49,658 nt of DNA from Gammaproteobacteria bacterium (GTDB lineage: Bacteria > Pseudomonadota > Gammaproteobacteria > Pseudomonadales > Pseudohongiellaceae), in NCBI GenBank assembly GCA_029244985.1, contig JAQWQD010000019.1, positions 1 through 49,658 of the forward strand. Direction: 5' to 3'. Shown here one piece after another: positions 27,107 to 36,664 of this stretch. Position 1 is the stretch's first letter. Every line of letters starts with the position of its first letter. The notes under the pieces are model-generated. The model saw only the letters and a program-made list of their open reading frames with translations, made no database searches and was not told where the DNA came from. Position numbers and translations under genes: made by a program.

Positions 27107-27691
27107 ATGAAAAAAGTGACTACTGCAGATCTCATGCCCATCGAAGCTTATGAAGCCCAGAGACCTGTCATGCGACAGGCAATCATGGAGCACAAGAAAA
27201 CTCGACGGGTAGAACTCGGGCCCAATGCGATGCTGCATTTTGAAGACTACATGGTGATGCGCTATCAAATCCTTGAGCTTATGCGGGTGGAAAAAATTAG
27301 CGGAGAAGATGAACTGCTTGAAGAGCTAGATGCTTATAACCCGCTAATTCCTGACGGATCGAACCTCAAAGTGACATTTATGCTGGAATATCCTGACCCC
27401 GATGAAAGAGCTGAACGCCTCAGTCAACTTATTGGCATTGAAGAGATGATCTCGATCCAAATAGAGGGACACGATGCTGTCTACCCCATAGCGAATGAAG
27501 ACTTACCTCGCTCTACCGATGAAAAAACATCGGCTGTGCATTTTCTTCGCTTTGAATTTACCCAGGAGATGATCGACTCGGCAAAATCTGGAGCTAACTG
27601 GACGATTCAAAGTGAACATTTGAATTATCAACATTCAACGAACACACTTAAAGCGGAAATCAGCCAATCCCTACTCCGAGATTTTACGTAG
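27107..27691 (+). CDS. DUF3501 family protein
   Basis: 194 residues. The opening KKVTTADLMPIEAYEAQRP and the block RRVELGPNAMLHFEDYMVMR near residue 30-50 are hallmarks of DUF3501. The family has no experimentally assigned activity that I know of; its members sit beside rubrerythrin and the CCG-type Fe-S protein in many Proteobacteria. Here it is the third gene of that set, 74 bp after the Fe-S stop. The protein is soluble with no signal, no cysteines and rich in acidic residues. A role in peroxide reduction or in assembling the complex is only implied by context. Confidence 0.85.
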   Translation: MKKVTTADLMPIEAYEAQRPVMRQAIMEHKKTRRVELGPNAMLHFEDYMVMRYQILELMRVEKISGEDELLEELDAYNPLIPDGSNLKVTFMLEYPDPDERAERLSQLIGIEEMISIQIEGHDAVYPIANEDLPRSTDEKTSAVHFLRFEFTQEMIDSAKSGANWTIQSEHLNYQHSTNTLKAEISQSLLRDFT

Positions 27692-27817
27692 ATCTCCTCG
27701 ACCACCTGCAGACCTGATTATCTGCCTAAACATCCTCTCAACCTCAGTGTGTTGTGAGGCTTACATGCTTCAGTTACCATCTCCGTCCTAGATTAATCAA
27801 ACGCATTGGGAATTTAT

Positions 27818-29074
27818 ATGATCAATCCTATGAAATTGTCAAAGAGTGTAATTGCGATTCTTGCCTTGAGCATTGGAGCTATCTCAATAGCTGATCATCA
27901 TGATGAGACTATCCAGCTAACTTCAATCAGTTCGATTCATTCGACTAACTTTGGAATTGATCAGAGTGAAATTGAAGATATTAAACGTGCAATGCAAGCT
28001 GCAGTAGATGAGGAATTTCTACCTGGGGCACTGCTACTGGTTGGCAACAGCGAGGGCATTGGGTTGCTTGAAACTGTCGGCATGGAAGGCCCAGAGAGTT
28101 CAACACCAATCAACAAAGATACCATCTTCCGCATTTATTCAATGACCAAGCCAATAATCAGTGTTGCCATTATGACAATGGTCGAAGACGGTATGATTAA
28201 TTTGAATGATCCTCTAGAAAAGTACATTCCTGAGTTCGCAAACTTACAGGTGATCAATCGGGAATCTGGTGAAACCCGACCTGCTGAATCTTCGATTACT
28301 ATTGAGAATTTATTAACCCATGAATCAGGCATAATCCAAGCAATTTTCTCGCCGGGCAGTGATCTCGGCAAAATGTACGCTAATGATTTACAGGGTGATC
28401 TAACGGCACAAGAGTTCGCCGCGAGATTAGGGCAACTCCCCGTATATTTTGAACCAGGAACAGCATGGCATTATGGCCACTCAACTGATGTGCTTGGTGC
28501 TGTTCTTGAGGTAGCTGGCGGGAAGTCACTCGATCTGGTTTTAGCAGAAAGAATATTCGAGCCTCTAGGCATGGATGAAACCAGCTTCTGGGTTCCTGTA
28601 AGTAAGAAATATCGTATTGCCGAGCCTATTCACGGTGTTGCGATGGGTGATAACACGGCTCCTCGCAAAATGCTGTCCGGCGGCGGCGGACTCAACTCAA
28701 CAACCGAAGATTACGTTCGTTTTGCCGAGATGCTTTTAAACGGCGGGATTTATCGTGACAATCGTATTATCGAGGAATCAACACTCGATCAAATGCGGGT
28801 AAAGAAAATTGGCACTGATGATGTTTCACGCGAATTTTTCTTTTACGGCAATACAGGTGACTGGGGCTTAGGATTTCATTTACAACCTACGACCAACGAC
28901 TCTAATGGTCCCCATAATTATGGTTGGCGAGGAATCGGCGGAACATTCTTTGCTGTCGATGAAGAAAACGATTTCTATATGATTTATATGGAGCAAAAAT
29001 GGGGCGGACCCAGCGGATCACCCTTCGATGCCAACATAGCACAGCGTATGATTTATGAAGCTATGGTGGAATAG
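27818..29074 (+). CDS. Secreted serine hydrolase, beta-lactamase/class C family
   Basis: 418 residues from the ATG at 27818, supported by GGGA eight bases upstream; a TTG frame extension of four codons is unlikely. A signal peptide (about residues 1-27) precedes the catalytic domain. The nucleophile motif SMTK (in RIYSMTKPIIS, near residue 110) is the SxxK of penicillin-binding proteins, and the tyrosine motif is YGH (WHYGHSTDVLGAVLE near 215), the usual YxN position. The third box is probably WRGIGGTFFAVD near 370. This group includes EstB-like esterases and D-aminopeptidases as well as lactamases; I would not call it a resistance gene. Stand-alone, in the direction of the Fe-S operon, 126 bp after it. 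Confidence 0.85.
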   Translation: MINPMKLSKSVIAILALSIGAISIADHHDETIQLTSISSIHSTNFGIDQSEIEDIKRAMQAAVDEEFLPGALLLVGNSEGIGLLETVGMEGPESSTPINKDTIFRIYSMTKPIISVAIMTMVEDGMINLNDPLEKYIPEFANLQVINRESGETRPAESSITIENLLTHESGIIQAIFSPGSDLGKMYANDLQGDLTAQEFAARLGQLPVYFEPGTAWHYGHSTDVLGAVLEVAGGKSLDLVLAERIFEPLGMDETSFWVPVSKKYRIAEPIHGVAMGDNTAPRKMLSGGGGLNSTTEDYVRFAEMLLNGGIYRDNRIIEESTLDQMRVKKIGTDDVSREFFFYGNTGDWGLGFHLQPTTNDSNGPHNYGWRGIGGTFFAVDEENDFYMIYMEQKWGGPSGSPFDANIAQRMIYEAMVE

Positions 29075-29190
29075 ACAGGTAATCTAACCAAAAAATAAAA
29101 GGTTTTTTCCTCTTAGTTCCGCTTATTAACCTCACATCTGTGAGCACAGTAAATTTAGCTGTTAAGAATGGCATTAAGGCCGAGTTATCT

Positions 29191-29775
29191 ATGAAGTTTT
29201 GTCATCAATGTGCCGCACCCCTAATTGTTCGTATCCCTGTCGGAGACGATAAACCCCGGCACTGCTGCGACGACTGCGATACGATCTTTTATCAGAACCC
29301 TAAGAATGTGGTTGGAACGCTGCCTACACACGAAAATAAGGTCTTGCTTTGTAAGCGCGCAATTCAGCCAAGAATTGGGAAATGGACGCTCCCTGCGGGA
29401 TTTATGGAAAATGGTGAATCAAGTCTATTGGGTGCCATTCGCGAAACGGAAGAAGAAGCTGGAGCGCAGGTTACGGTTAACGGCGACTGCCTATATACAC
29501 TCTTCAATCTACCTACTATAAACCAAGTTTATATGTTTTTCCGGGCCGATTTAGCGAATTTAAATTTTGCCCCAGGCATTGAATCTGAAGAAGTGGCCTT
29601 GTTTACCGAGGAAGAAATTCCATGGGCTGATATCGCTTTTCCTGTAGTTAAAAGCACCCTAGAACATTATTTCCAAGACCTTCAGTCCAATAATTTTCCA
29701 GTCCGCATGTTCGATGTTCATCACGGTGAAGACAGATCCATAACTACCAAGCTAATCAGCCTAAGCAATTCCTGA
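29191..29775 (+). CDS. NUDIX hydrolase with zinc ribbon
   Basis: 194 residues from the ATG at 29191; a GTG 51 bp upstream is in frame but adds a stretch foreign to the family. The N-terminus has a zinc ribbon (CHQC at residues 4-7, HCCDDC near 28-33), then the Nudix box, GFMENGESSLLGAIRETEEE followed by AG, near residue 70-91, with the catalytic RE-EE pattern complete. Family members of this layout hydrolyse NAD(H)-like or ADP-ribose-type substrates; the NudC SQPWPFPxS motif is absent, so NADH pyrophosphatase is not claimed. The gene end overlaps the convergent Nif3-like gene by 15 bp. Confidence 0.88.
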   Translation: MKFCHQCAAPLIVRIPVGDDKPRHCCDDCDTIFYQNPKNVVGTLPTHENKVLLCKRAIQPRIGKWTLPAGFMENGESSLLGAIRETEEEAGAQVTVNGDCLYTLFNLPTINQVYMFFRADLANLNFAPGIESEEVALFTEEEIPWADIAFPVVKSTLEHYFQDLQSNNFPVRMFDVHHGEDRSITTKLISLSNS

Positions 29776-30093
29776 TTCTATTCGAAACACAGAATAAGCC
29801 ACTTCCTCATAAGGATGCGCAGTATTCAATGCTTCGATTACCTTGGTTAAAAATTCTTCTGCACAAACTAGTTCTACTTTGTATTCACTAACCGTTTCGA
29901 TCTTATCCTGTGTTCCCAAATAAGTTTGGCTGCCTGCTAATGGTCGATACTGTCCTTGTCCAAGAGTTTGCCAGGCGCAAGCATCATAGTTCCCCACTCT
30001 TCCTGCGCCAGCATCGAACATCGCGATTTTTACTCGCTCTACATTGTGCTCAGGAACGTAAAACTCAATTTTGTATAGCGACTCTCTACCCAT
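29761..30093 (-). CDS. Nif3-like protein (YqfO C-terminal-domain type)
   Basis: 110 residues. Stand-alone version of the PII-like domain inserted in Nif3/YqfO proteins. The opening YKIEFYVPEHNVERVKIAMF, then DAGAGRVGNYDACAWQTLGQ and ELVCAEEFLTKVIEALNTAH with HPYEEVAY, are the family's fingerprints. The biochemical role is unknown; the Cys-rich AGAGRVGNYDACAW region may bind metal. The ATG lies two bases after the purL TAA, so the gene is coupled to purL. Its last 15 bp overlap the end of the NUDIX gene on the other strand. Confidence 0.9.
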   Translation of the reverse strand: MGRESLYKIEFYVPEHNVERVKIAMFDAGAGRVGNYDACAWQTLGQGQYRPLAGSQTYLGTQDKIETVSEYKVELVCAEEFLTKVIEALNTAHPYEEVAYSVFRIESGIA

Positions 30094-30095
30094 AA

Positions 30096-33000
30096 TTACT
30101 CAAGCCATTTACGTGCATTACGAAATAGCCGAATGCTGGGTGCGTCTTCATCCCAGTCGTCGGGACACCATGAGTTTTGACTTGCACGAAATACCCTCTC
30201 CGGATGAGGCATCATTATGCTTACTCGGCCATCTTTACTACAAAGGCCAGCAATACCGTCAGGAGAACCATTAGGATTAGACGGGTAATTGGCGGCAACG
30301 TCACCATTGCTGCTCACATAGCGAATATCAATTAATCCAGTATCAGCTAATTGTTGCTCTTCACCTTCATCGTGAAAAAGTGCGCGTCCTTCACCATGAG
30401 CTATAGCCATCGGGAATTGCGAGCCTTCCATACCACCAAAAAATACTGATGGTGAATTCTCAACTTTTACTAGACTCAATCGGCCTTCAAATTGCTCAGA
30501 TCGGTTTCGCACAAATCTTGGCCAATTATCAGCCCCCGGAATTAAATCTCTTAACAAGGAAACCATCTGACAGCCATTACATACACCCAGCGTCAGTGTG
30601 TTCGAGTTCTCAAAATACTTAGTGAAAGCTGATCGGATTTGCTGATTAAAAAGAATGGACTTAGCCCAACCACCCCCAGCACCGAGAACATCGCCATAGG
30701 AGAAACCTCCACAAGCTACAACCACATTAAACCGGTCTAAATTGACTCGGCCACTAATGAGATCTGTCATATGAACATCAATTGCATTGAAACGCGCACG
30801 ATCAAATGCGGCAGCCATTTCTATCTGACCATTGACTCCTTGCTCTCGCAATACTGCAACTTGGGGTTGGACACCTACATTGATGTAAGGCGCAGTAATA
30901 TCTTCATTCACATCAAAACCAAGCACAACATTTAAACCTGGGTCATCAGCTTGTAAGATTTGATCAAACTCTTCTTTCGCGCAATCAGAATTATCTCGGA
31001 TACTTTGCATGTGGAACGTTGTTTCAGACCAAGTTCGCTGCAAGTCAATCCGGTTACTGCTAAAAATACTATCTTCACCAAAACTAATATTGATTTCATC
31101 GCGGTGATTTAATTTTCCAATGGCATAAAAACAAGTCTGCAGATTATGCTGTGCAACTAACTGACTAATCTCTTTCAAATTTTCATCATTTACCTGCAAT
31201 ACAACGCCCAGTTCTTCGGTAAACAAACTAGCAAGCACTGAATCTTCATCTGCGAGGCCTTTTAACTGCAGGTCAACACCACAATGAGCGGCAAAACACA
31301 TTTCTGCGACAGTAGTAAACAAACCACCATCAGACCGGTCATGATAGGCGAGCAGAAAATTTTGATTCCGACAGGCTTGTACAAAGGCAAACAGATTCTT
31401 CAAATCTTCAGGGTTATCGAGATCCGGAACTGCTCCATTCAAATTGCGAAACACCTGAGCTAAAGCCGAACCACCCAACCGGTGCTGGCGATGGCCAAGG
31501 TCAATCAGTACCAGTGTCGTATCACCTTTGTCGGAGCGGATCTGTGGTGTAGAGGTTTTTCGAATATCAGTGACTGGTGCGAAGGCTGAAACAATCAAAG
31601 ACAGTGGCGCTGTGTTGCTGCGTTCTTCTCTCCCATCTTTCCAAACAGTTCGCATCGACATGGAATCTTTACCTACAGGTATACAAATTCCCAATTGTGG
31701 GCACAATTCCATACCGACCGCTTCAACAGTACTGAACAGTTTTGCATCTTCACAACCATAGCCTGCCGCTACCATCCAATTAGCTGAAAGCTTAATGTCT
31801 CCAATTTTGCTAATTGAGCAACTCGCAATGTTCGTAATTGCTTCTGCGATTGCCATGCGACCAGAAGCCGCACCATCAAACAGTGCCAACGGGGCACGCT
31901 CCCCCATTGCCATCGCTTCTCCTTCGTAATGATTATAAGAAGTGGCAGTCACGGCAGCATCAGCAACAGGAACTTGCCAAGGCCCCACCATCTGATCACG
32001 ATGAACCAGCCCCGTAATAGTGCGGTCACCGATTGTTATTAAGAAAGTTTTGTTCGCGACAGTAGGCAGTGAGAGCACTCTATTGGCAGCATCAGTAAGA
32101 TCGAGAATGTTAGAGTCAAGATGCTCCAATTGGATTTCGCCAGAATTTACTTCGCGATACATTTTTGGTGGCTTACCAAACAATACATCCATAGGAAGAT
32201 CGATCGGGCTATTACCGAAATGGCTATCATTAAGTTGAATTTGCTTTTCTGCGGTAGTTTCGCCGACCACTGCATAGGGACAGCGCTCTCTTAAGCAAAG
32301 CCGATCAAACTTATCAATGTCTTGGGCCGCCACCGCGAGCACGTAACGCTCTTGTGCTTCGTTACACCAAATTTCAAGCGGTGACATCTTTGATTCAGCA
32401 TTAGGAATCGCGCGAAGTTCAAATATACCTCCACGTCCACCGTCCTTAACCAATTCGGGCAGTGCATTCGACAAACCGCCGGCTCCAACGTCATGAATAA
32501 AGGCTATAGGGTTGGCATCACCGAGCTGCCAACATCGATCGATCACTTCCTGGCAACGCCTCTCCATTTCAGCGTTGTCGCGTTGCACTGAAGCGAAATC
32601 TAAATCCTCATTACCTGAGCCCGATGCCATAGATGATGCCGCACCTCCGCCCAGCCCAATAAGCATCGCTGGCCCACCAAGCACTATTAGTTTGGAACCA
32701 ATGGCTATTTCACTCTTAAGCACGTGCTCCTCACGGATATTGCCAATTCCTCCAGCGATCATGATAGGTTTGTGATATCCCCTAACTTCATCAACGCCTA
32801 ATTCATTAACGACTCTTTCTTCGAAACTTCGAAAGTAGCCACAAAGATTAGGTCTGCCGAATTCATTATTAAAGGCAGCACCACCAATAGGGCCTTCAAT
32901 CATAATGTCAAGAGCCGATGCGATATGCTCAGGTTTTCCAAAGTCCTCTTCCCATGGTTGAGGTAATTCCGGTAGGCGTAGATTCGAAACACTAAAACCG

Positions 33001-34013
33001 TTTAGGCCTGCTTTGGGTTTGGCGCCGGTGCCAGTAGCCCCTTCGTCTCGAATTTCTCCACCAGAGCCAGTTGATGCGCCAGGAAATGGTGCAATCGCCG
33101 TAGGGTGATTATGCGTCTCAACCTTCATCAATATATGAACAGGCTCATCATAAAACTTGTATTTGTTAGACTCCGCATCTGGAAAAAATCGAGTACTTTC
33201 GTGGCCACGCATTACCGCAGCATTATCAGAATAAGCAGAGAGGACATTACCAGGTGACCGCTCATGGGTATGCCGAATCATGGAAAAAAGCGAGCGATCT
33301 TTTTCTATCCCGTCCACAGACCAGCTAGCATTAAATATTTTGTGGCGACAATGCTCAGAATTTGCCTGAGCGAACATCATCAATTCAACGTCGTTGGGAT
33401 CTCTGCCGAGTTTTTTAAATTGATCATAGAGATATTCAATTTCATCTTGGGCTAACGCCAAACCCATATATTCGTTTGCCTCCTCGAGGGCAGCCTTACC
33501 GTTAGAAATATCAATCGAGGACAGGGGTTTTGGTTCTGCCGACCTAAACAGCAACGTAGCTTCGCTAATTTCATCTAACACAGACTGGGTCATGCGGTCA
33601 TGTAGTAATCGATCTAATTCTGCGTATCCAGACGCATCCAGTGGAGAGGAAACCTCTACCACGTGCATAGTGCCTCTCTCAATTCGATTAACTAGCTGCA
33701 AACCGCAGTTATGAAGGATATCCGTGGCTTTGCTCGACCAAGGTGAAATAGTTCCCGGTCGGGGAACTACTAAGCGCTGTAAGGCGTTTTGAGCTCGCTG
33801 ATCAGGCTCGACCTTAGCTGTAAGAGAGTCGCCATATTTCAGCAAAGAAAGCAGTTCTTCCGACTGACTTGCATTAAACCCATCTTGACAATCAACAAAG
33901 TGAATGTGCTGTGAATAAACAGCAGTTACATTGGGAAGAGAGGCTTGTAGAGTGCGGAGTAGATTTGTAGATTTGAAAGCAGATAGAGCTGCTGCCCCAA
34001 ACAATGCTTGCAT
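30096..34013 (-). CDS. purL: Phosphoribosylformylglycinamidine synthase (large, fused form)
   Basis: 1305 residues, the large Gammaproteobacterial enzyme. Converts FGAR, glutamine and ATP to FGAM in purine synthesis. The N-terminal PurS-like part and linker (1-215) are followed by two AIRS-type ATP domains: [12 protein letters not shown] near residue 220, [20 protein letters not shown] near 300, and [17 protein letters not shown] in the second half. The C-terminal glutaminase has its nucleophile in GVCNGCQM near residue 1146 and MMPHPERVF near 1272. Near tadA, as in Pseudomonas; the mltF gene usually beside purL is not here. Confidence 0.99.
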   Translation of the reverse strand: MQALFGAAALSAFKSTNLLRTLQASLPNVTAVYSQHIHFVDCQDGFNASQSEELLSLLKYGDSLTAKVEPDQRAQNALQRLVVPRPGTISPWSSKATDILHNCGLQLVNRIERGTMHVVEVSSPLDASGYAELDRLLHDRMTQSVLDEISEATLLFRSAEPKPLSSIDISNGKAALEEANEYMGLALAQDEIEYLYDQFKKLGRDPNDVELMMFAQANSEHCRHKIFNASWSVDGIEKDRSLFSMIRHTHERSPGNVLSAYSDNAAVMRGHESTRFFPDAESNKYKFYDEPVHILMKVETHNHPTAIAPFPGASTGSGGEIRDEGATGTGAKPKAGLNGFSVSNLRLPELPQPWEEDFGKPEHIASALDIMIEGPIGGAAFNNEFGRPNLCGYFRSFEERVVNELGVDEVRGYHKPIMIAGGIGNIREEHVLKSEIAIGSKLIVLGGPAMLIGLGGGAASSMASGSGNEDLDFASVQRDNAEMERRCQEVIDRCWQLGDANPIAFIHDVGAGGLSNALPELVKDGGRGGIFELRAIPNAESKMSPLEIWCNEAQERYVLAVAAQDIDKFDRLCLRERCPYAVVGETTAEKQIQLNDSHFGNSPIDLPMDVLFGKPPKMYREVNSGEIQLEHLDSNILDLTDAANRVLSLPTVANKTFLITIGDRTITGLVHRDQMVGPWQVPVADAAVTATSYNHYEGEAMAMGERAPLALFDGAASGRMAIAEAITNIASCSISKIGDIKLSANWMVAAGYGCEDAKLFSTVEAVGMELCPQLGICIPVGKDSMSMRTVWKDGREERSNTAPLSLIVSAFAPVTDIRKTSTPQIRSDKGDTTLVLIDLGHRQHRLGGSALAQVFRNLNGAVPDLDNPEDLKNLFAFVQACRNQNFLLAYHDRSDGGLFTTVAEMCFAAHCGVDLQLKGLADEDSVLASLFTEELGVVLQVNDENLKEISQLVAQHNLQTCFYAIGKLNHRDEINISFGEDSIFSSNRIDLQRTWSETTFHMQSIRDNSDCAKEEFDQILQADDPGLNVVLGFDVNEDITAPYINVGVQPQVAVLREQGVNGQIEMAAAFDRARFNAIDVHMTDLISGRVNLDRFNVVVACGGFSYGDVLGAGGGWAKSILFNQQIRSAFTKYFENSNTLTLGVCNGCQMVSLLRDLIPGADNWPRFVRNRSEQFEGRLSLVKVENSPSVFFGGMEGSQFPMAIAHGEGRALFHDEGEEQQLADTGLIDIRYVSSNGDVAANYPSNPNGSPDGIAGLCSKDGRVSIMMPHPERVFRASQNSWCPDDWDEDAPSIRLFRNARKWLE

Positions 34014-34267
34014 CGATGATTATTCCAAAAAATCGAGTATGGTGATGGTCGAAGTTAGTACGAAAAGCAATCAATAGACCAACGCTTATACTAATCCATT
34101 TACAATAGAAATTCAGGAAAAACTGAGGGTTTTCGAATGGAAATCTTTATTAATTGACGATATTTGCCCTTCATTCCCTGATGAGAATTCCCTTGCCAAG
34201 TCCACATTGCATTGAAAATCTGCGCTACCTAGAGTAGTGATGTCTTTATTGGTTTTTATCTCTAACA
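34014..34267. other. Gene-free gap between purL and tadA
   Basis: 254 bp without a credible gene. In Pseudomonas and Escherichia the lytic transglycosylase gene mltF is found next to purL; I see no trace of it in either strand here. The stretch should carry the purL promoter, but I find no good hexamer pair and no PurR-like palindrome. Confidence 0.5.
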
Positions 34268-34753
34268 CTACTGTCTTTTCGACCGGAAGAATGTTTGGAG
34301 TAAATCACTGCACTGATTTCCCAGTACTGCCTCAACAACCTGTATTCGATGATTAAAGTACTCTGCATTTCCCAGCTGTAACTGACTAACTAGAGCCCCA
34401 GCTCTAGGTTCTCTGGCACCAAAAATAACAGTGTCAACTCGAGCATGAATCAAAGCCCCTACACACATGGTACAAGGCTCAATTGTTACATAAAGCGACG
34501 TTCCAGGAAGGCGATAATTGTTTCGGAGCTGTGACGCCTGCCTCAAGACCTGTATTTCGGCATGTGCTGTAGGGTCACTCTTACTAATAGGTTGGTTATA
34601 AGATGAAGCAATGTGCTGGTTTGATTCCTTGTCTACCAATACAGCACCAATTGGCACTTCGCCACAAGCAGCGGCTTTCTTAGCCTCACCTAAGGCTATT
34701 TGCATCCAATATTTATGCACTTCCACAGAGTCTTTATTTAGAGAAGGTGTCAT
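34268..34753 (-). CDS. tadA: tRNA-specific adenosine deaminase
   Basis: 161 residues. Deaminates A34 of tRNA-Arg(ACG) to inosine. The zinc deaminase signature is complete: HAEIQVLRQAS near residue 70 (His ligand and catalytic Glu) and PCTMCVGALIHARV near 93-106 (two Cys ligands), with the FGAREPRAGA block near 118. The N-terminus has MQIALGEAKKAAACGEVPIG. In related genomes tadA is close to guaA; here it borders about 15 kb of accessory genes. Confidence 0.97.
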   Translation of the reverse strand: MTPSLNKDSVEVHKYWMQIALGEAKKAAACGEVPIGAVLVDKESNQHIASSYNQPISKSDPTAHAEIQVLRQASQLRNNYRLPGTSLYVTIEPCTMCVGALIHARVDTVIFGAREPRAGALVSQLQLGNAEYFNHRIQVVEAVLGNQCSDLLQTFFRSKRQ

Positions 34754-34776
34754 GATTTACATTATTGACGATGCTC

Positions 34777-35421
34777 TTAATGCACTGACGGCTGTATAGA
34801 TGAATATTTTTGTACTGTAAATAATCCAATAGACACGGCTGGGCCAATTCCAAATGCAAACAATACTGTGCCCAATCCAACAGTGCCTCCCAAAAGCCAA
34901 CCACAAAGTACGACAATAATTTCAATGGAAGTTCTAACCCAGGCAATTGGCAAATCAGTAACTCGCTGCAATCCGGTCATCAGGCCATCCCGCGGCCCAG
35001 CACCCAAATGAGCAATTAAGTATAAGCCGCTACCAAATCCTACCATTAATATCCCAATTACGGACTCTATAACTTGCAGCCCATAGACTGCCGGTTTAGG
35101 CAAATAAGGAAGAGAGCTTCCAATTACTGCAGAAATAATGACTGCATTCAGGATAGTCCCTATTCCTGGAACTTGTTTCAGCGGTACCCAGAACAGCAAT
35201 ACACCAGCGCTGACCACGAAAGTTGCCCAACCAATAGACAGGCTCATCACCAAACCGAGACCTTGGGCAAACACTGTCCAAGGACTGACTCCAGTCCCCG
35301 CCGCAATAAGCAAGGCTTCACCTAATCCGAAAATAACCAAACCAATGCAAAGCATTCCTAGAGTTAAAATATTAGGCATAACATTCAGTGGATGACGGGA
35401 GCTCCATGACACCGAAGGCAC
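34777..35421 (-). CDS. YczE/YyaS/YitT-type membrane protein
   Basis: 214 residues from the GTG at 35421; an ATG at 35379 (MPNILTLGML) gives 200 residues and a first helix closer to the N-terminus. Neither has a clear ribosome site. About five to six membrane helices cover the protein. The repeated glycine-rich motifs GLGEALLIAAGTGVSPWTVF (near 32) and LIAHLGAGPRDGLMTGLQRV (near 130) are typical of this family, where the second block shows the G-GPRD-L pattern. Function unknown; Bacillus YczE is linked to lipopeptide production. It lies 23 bp before tadA on the same strand, so may be co-transcribed with it. Confidence 0.75.
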   Translation of the reverse strand: MPSVSWSSRHPLNVMPNILTLGMLCIGLVIFGLGEALLIAAGTGVSPWTVFAQGLGLVMSLSIGWATFVVSAGVLLFWVPLKQVPGIGTILNAVIISAVIGSSLPYLPKPAVYGLQVIESVIGILMVGFGSGLYLIAHLGAGPRDGLMTGLQRVTDLPIAWVRTSIEIIVVLCGWLLGGTVGLGTVLFAFGIGPAVSIGLFTVQKYSSIQPSVH

Positions 35422-35480
35422 AGTTTTTACAGATAAAGTTTTTATTACTTTTTCAATAAATCTTTCCCTTTTCGTGACGA

Positions 35481-36512
35481 TTACGAACCCCCCATTTCCG
35501 AAACTAATTGAGAAATTAGTTTCGCTGCAGGTAAAGCACGAGCTTTTTTAAATTCCGTTCCAGCCCACAGGCTTTGATATTCCCCATTTCCAGTTTTTAC
35601 CGCAAACTTTCTTAACGGATTTGTGAGAGTATTTTGTAACGGAAATGGCAGAACATATTTGCACTCCATCGATAAAGTAAATTCATTCTCGATGGATTGA
35701 GCCCACCTACCCGAAAAACCTTTTGTATAAACAGTCTTGCGCTGCCGTTCTTCTAAAACATACTTTTTATGTATTGGGTTTGTACCTGCTTCGTGGCAGC
35801 AAAGAAATGAAGTGCCCATCTGAACCGCAGTTGCCCCTTCATTCAAATAAGTTACGATGTCCCCGCCGTTCATGATTCCACCCGCACAAACAATTGGTAA
35901 TACACAATTTTCTTTTAAAACTTTAAGCAGGTCGAATGTTAGAAGTTTCTGATCTCCTTTGCCTTCAATAGAAAATGTTCCCCTATGCCCTCCTGCTTCT
36001 ATTCCCTGCGCAACAACAAAATCTGCCCCGTGATTCTCAATTGCATTTGCCTCTTCTAAACAAGTTGCGGTGACGCCAACACACATCCCTAAAGACTGAG
36101 CTTTCTGTAAAATATATTTAGGCGGCAAGCCAAAATGGAATGTTAAAAATTCCGGCTTATGTTTCCAAATTGGCTCTAATTGGCGCTCTAGCGAAGGAGA
36201 AAAAGGTGCTGATAATGACTGATACGTTATATCTGCAGCTAAAGGCAATCTACCCAAAACGTCGATCGCTATTTTACAGTCTTTATCGGACGCAGTATGT
36301 TGTTCCTCAAAGACAAAAAAATTCGCATTAATAGACTTATCGGTGAGCTTACGAGCCTCACTTAAATCTGAATCGATTCTTTCCGCATTACTAAATGCAA
36401 AGCCAAAACTACCTATGGCGCCAGCATTTGAAACAGCGGCCACTAATTCTGGCGTAGTATAGCCAGCCATAGGAGCTTGAATAATCGGAATATAATTTTC
36501 TAATTTTTTCAT
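35481..36512 (-). CDS. Nitronate monooxygenase-like FMN enzyme
   Basis: 343 residues, a TIM-barrel flavoprotein of the 2-nitropropane dioxygenase family. The opening IIQAPMAGYTTPELVAAVSN and the block ADFVVAQGIEAGGHRGTF near residue 160-176 (with the catalytic-type His) are diagnostic, followed by CAGGIMNGGDIVTYLNEGAT near 210 and a GTSFL phosphate-binding stretch. Such enzymes oxidise propionate-3-nitronate or act as quinone reductases or enoyl reductases; the exact substrate is not readable. Divergent from sppA, with a 150-bp gap between the starts. Confidence 0.85.
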   Translation of the reverse strand: MKKLENYIPIIQAPMAGYTTPELVAAVSNAGAIGSFGFAFSNAERIDSDLSEARKLTDKSINANFFVFEEQHTASDKDCKIAIDVLGRLPLAADITYQSLSAPFSPSLERQLEPIWKHKPEFLTFHFGLPPKYILQKAQSLGMCVGVTATCLEEANAIENHGADFVVAQGIEAGGHRGTFSIEGKGDQKLLTFDLLKVLKENCVLPIVCAGGIMNGGDIVTYLNEGATAVQMGTSFLCCHEAGTNPIHKKYVLEERQRKTVYTKGFSGRWAQSIENEFTLSMECKYVLPFPLQNTLTNPLRKFAVKTGNGEYQSLWAGTEFKKARALPAAKLISQLVSEMGGS

Positions 36513-36664
36513 TCCTAGTTTTTAACATATTTTCAGAAACAAACAGAGCAACTTATTATCGATATTATTTTGAGTGGCTGATATTCTTATCGACTGACCT
36601 CACTTTATTTGATCTTTACCGTGTTTATGATCAAACCAAATCAAATATCCAATACAATTCTCGA

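Noticed and set aside
27747..27757. Word GTGTGTTGTGA, identical to the arm repeat at 49440
   Set aside because: It is a single copy, part of a small CCTCA/TGAGG hairpin after DUF3501, with no core nearby; taken as coincidence.
27818..29074. Beta-lactamase resistance gene
   Set aside because: The SxxK and YxH motifs suit the wider serine-hydrolase family; nothing specific for AmpC substrate range and no ampR neighbour.
36565..36580. GAGTGG on the plus strand between the monooxygenase gene and sppA
   Set aside because: Only six bases match the core and the orientation is opposite; too short to count.
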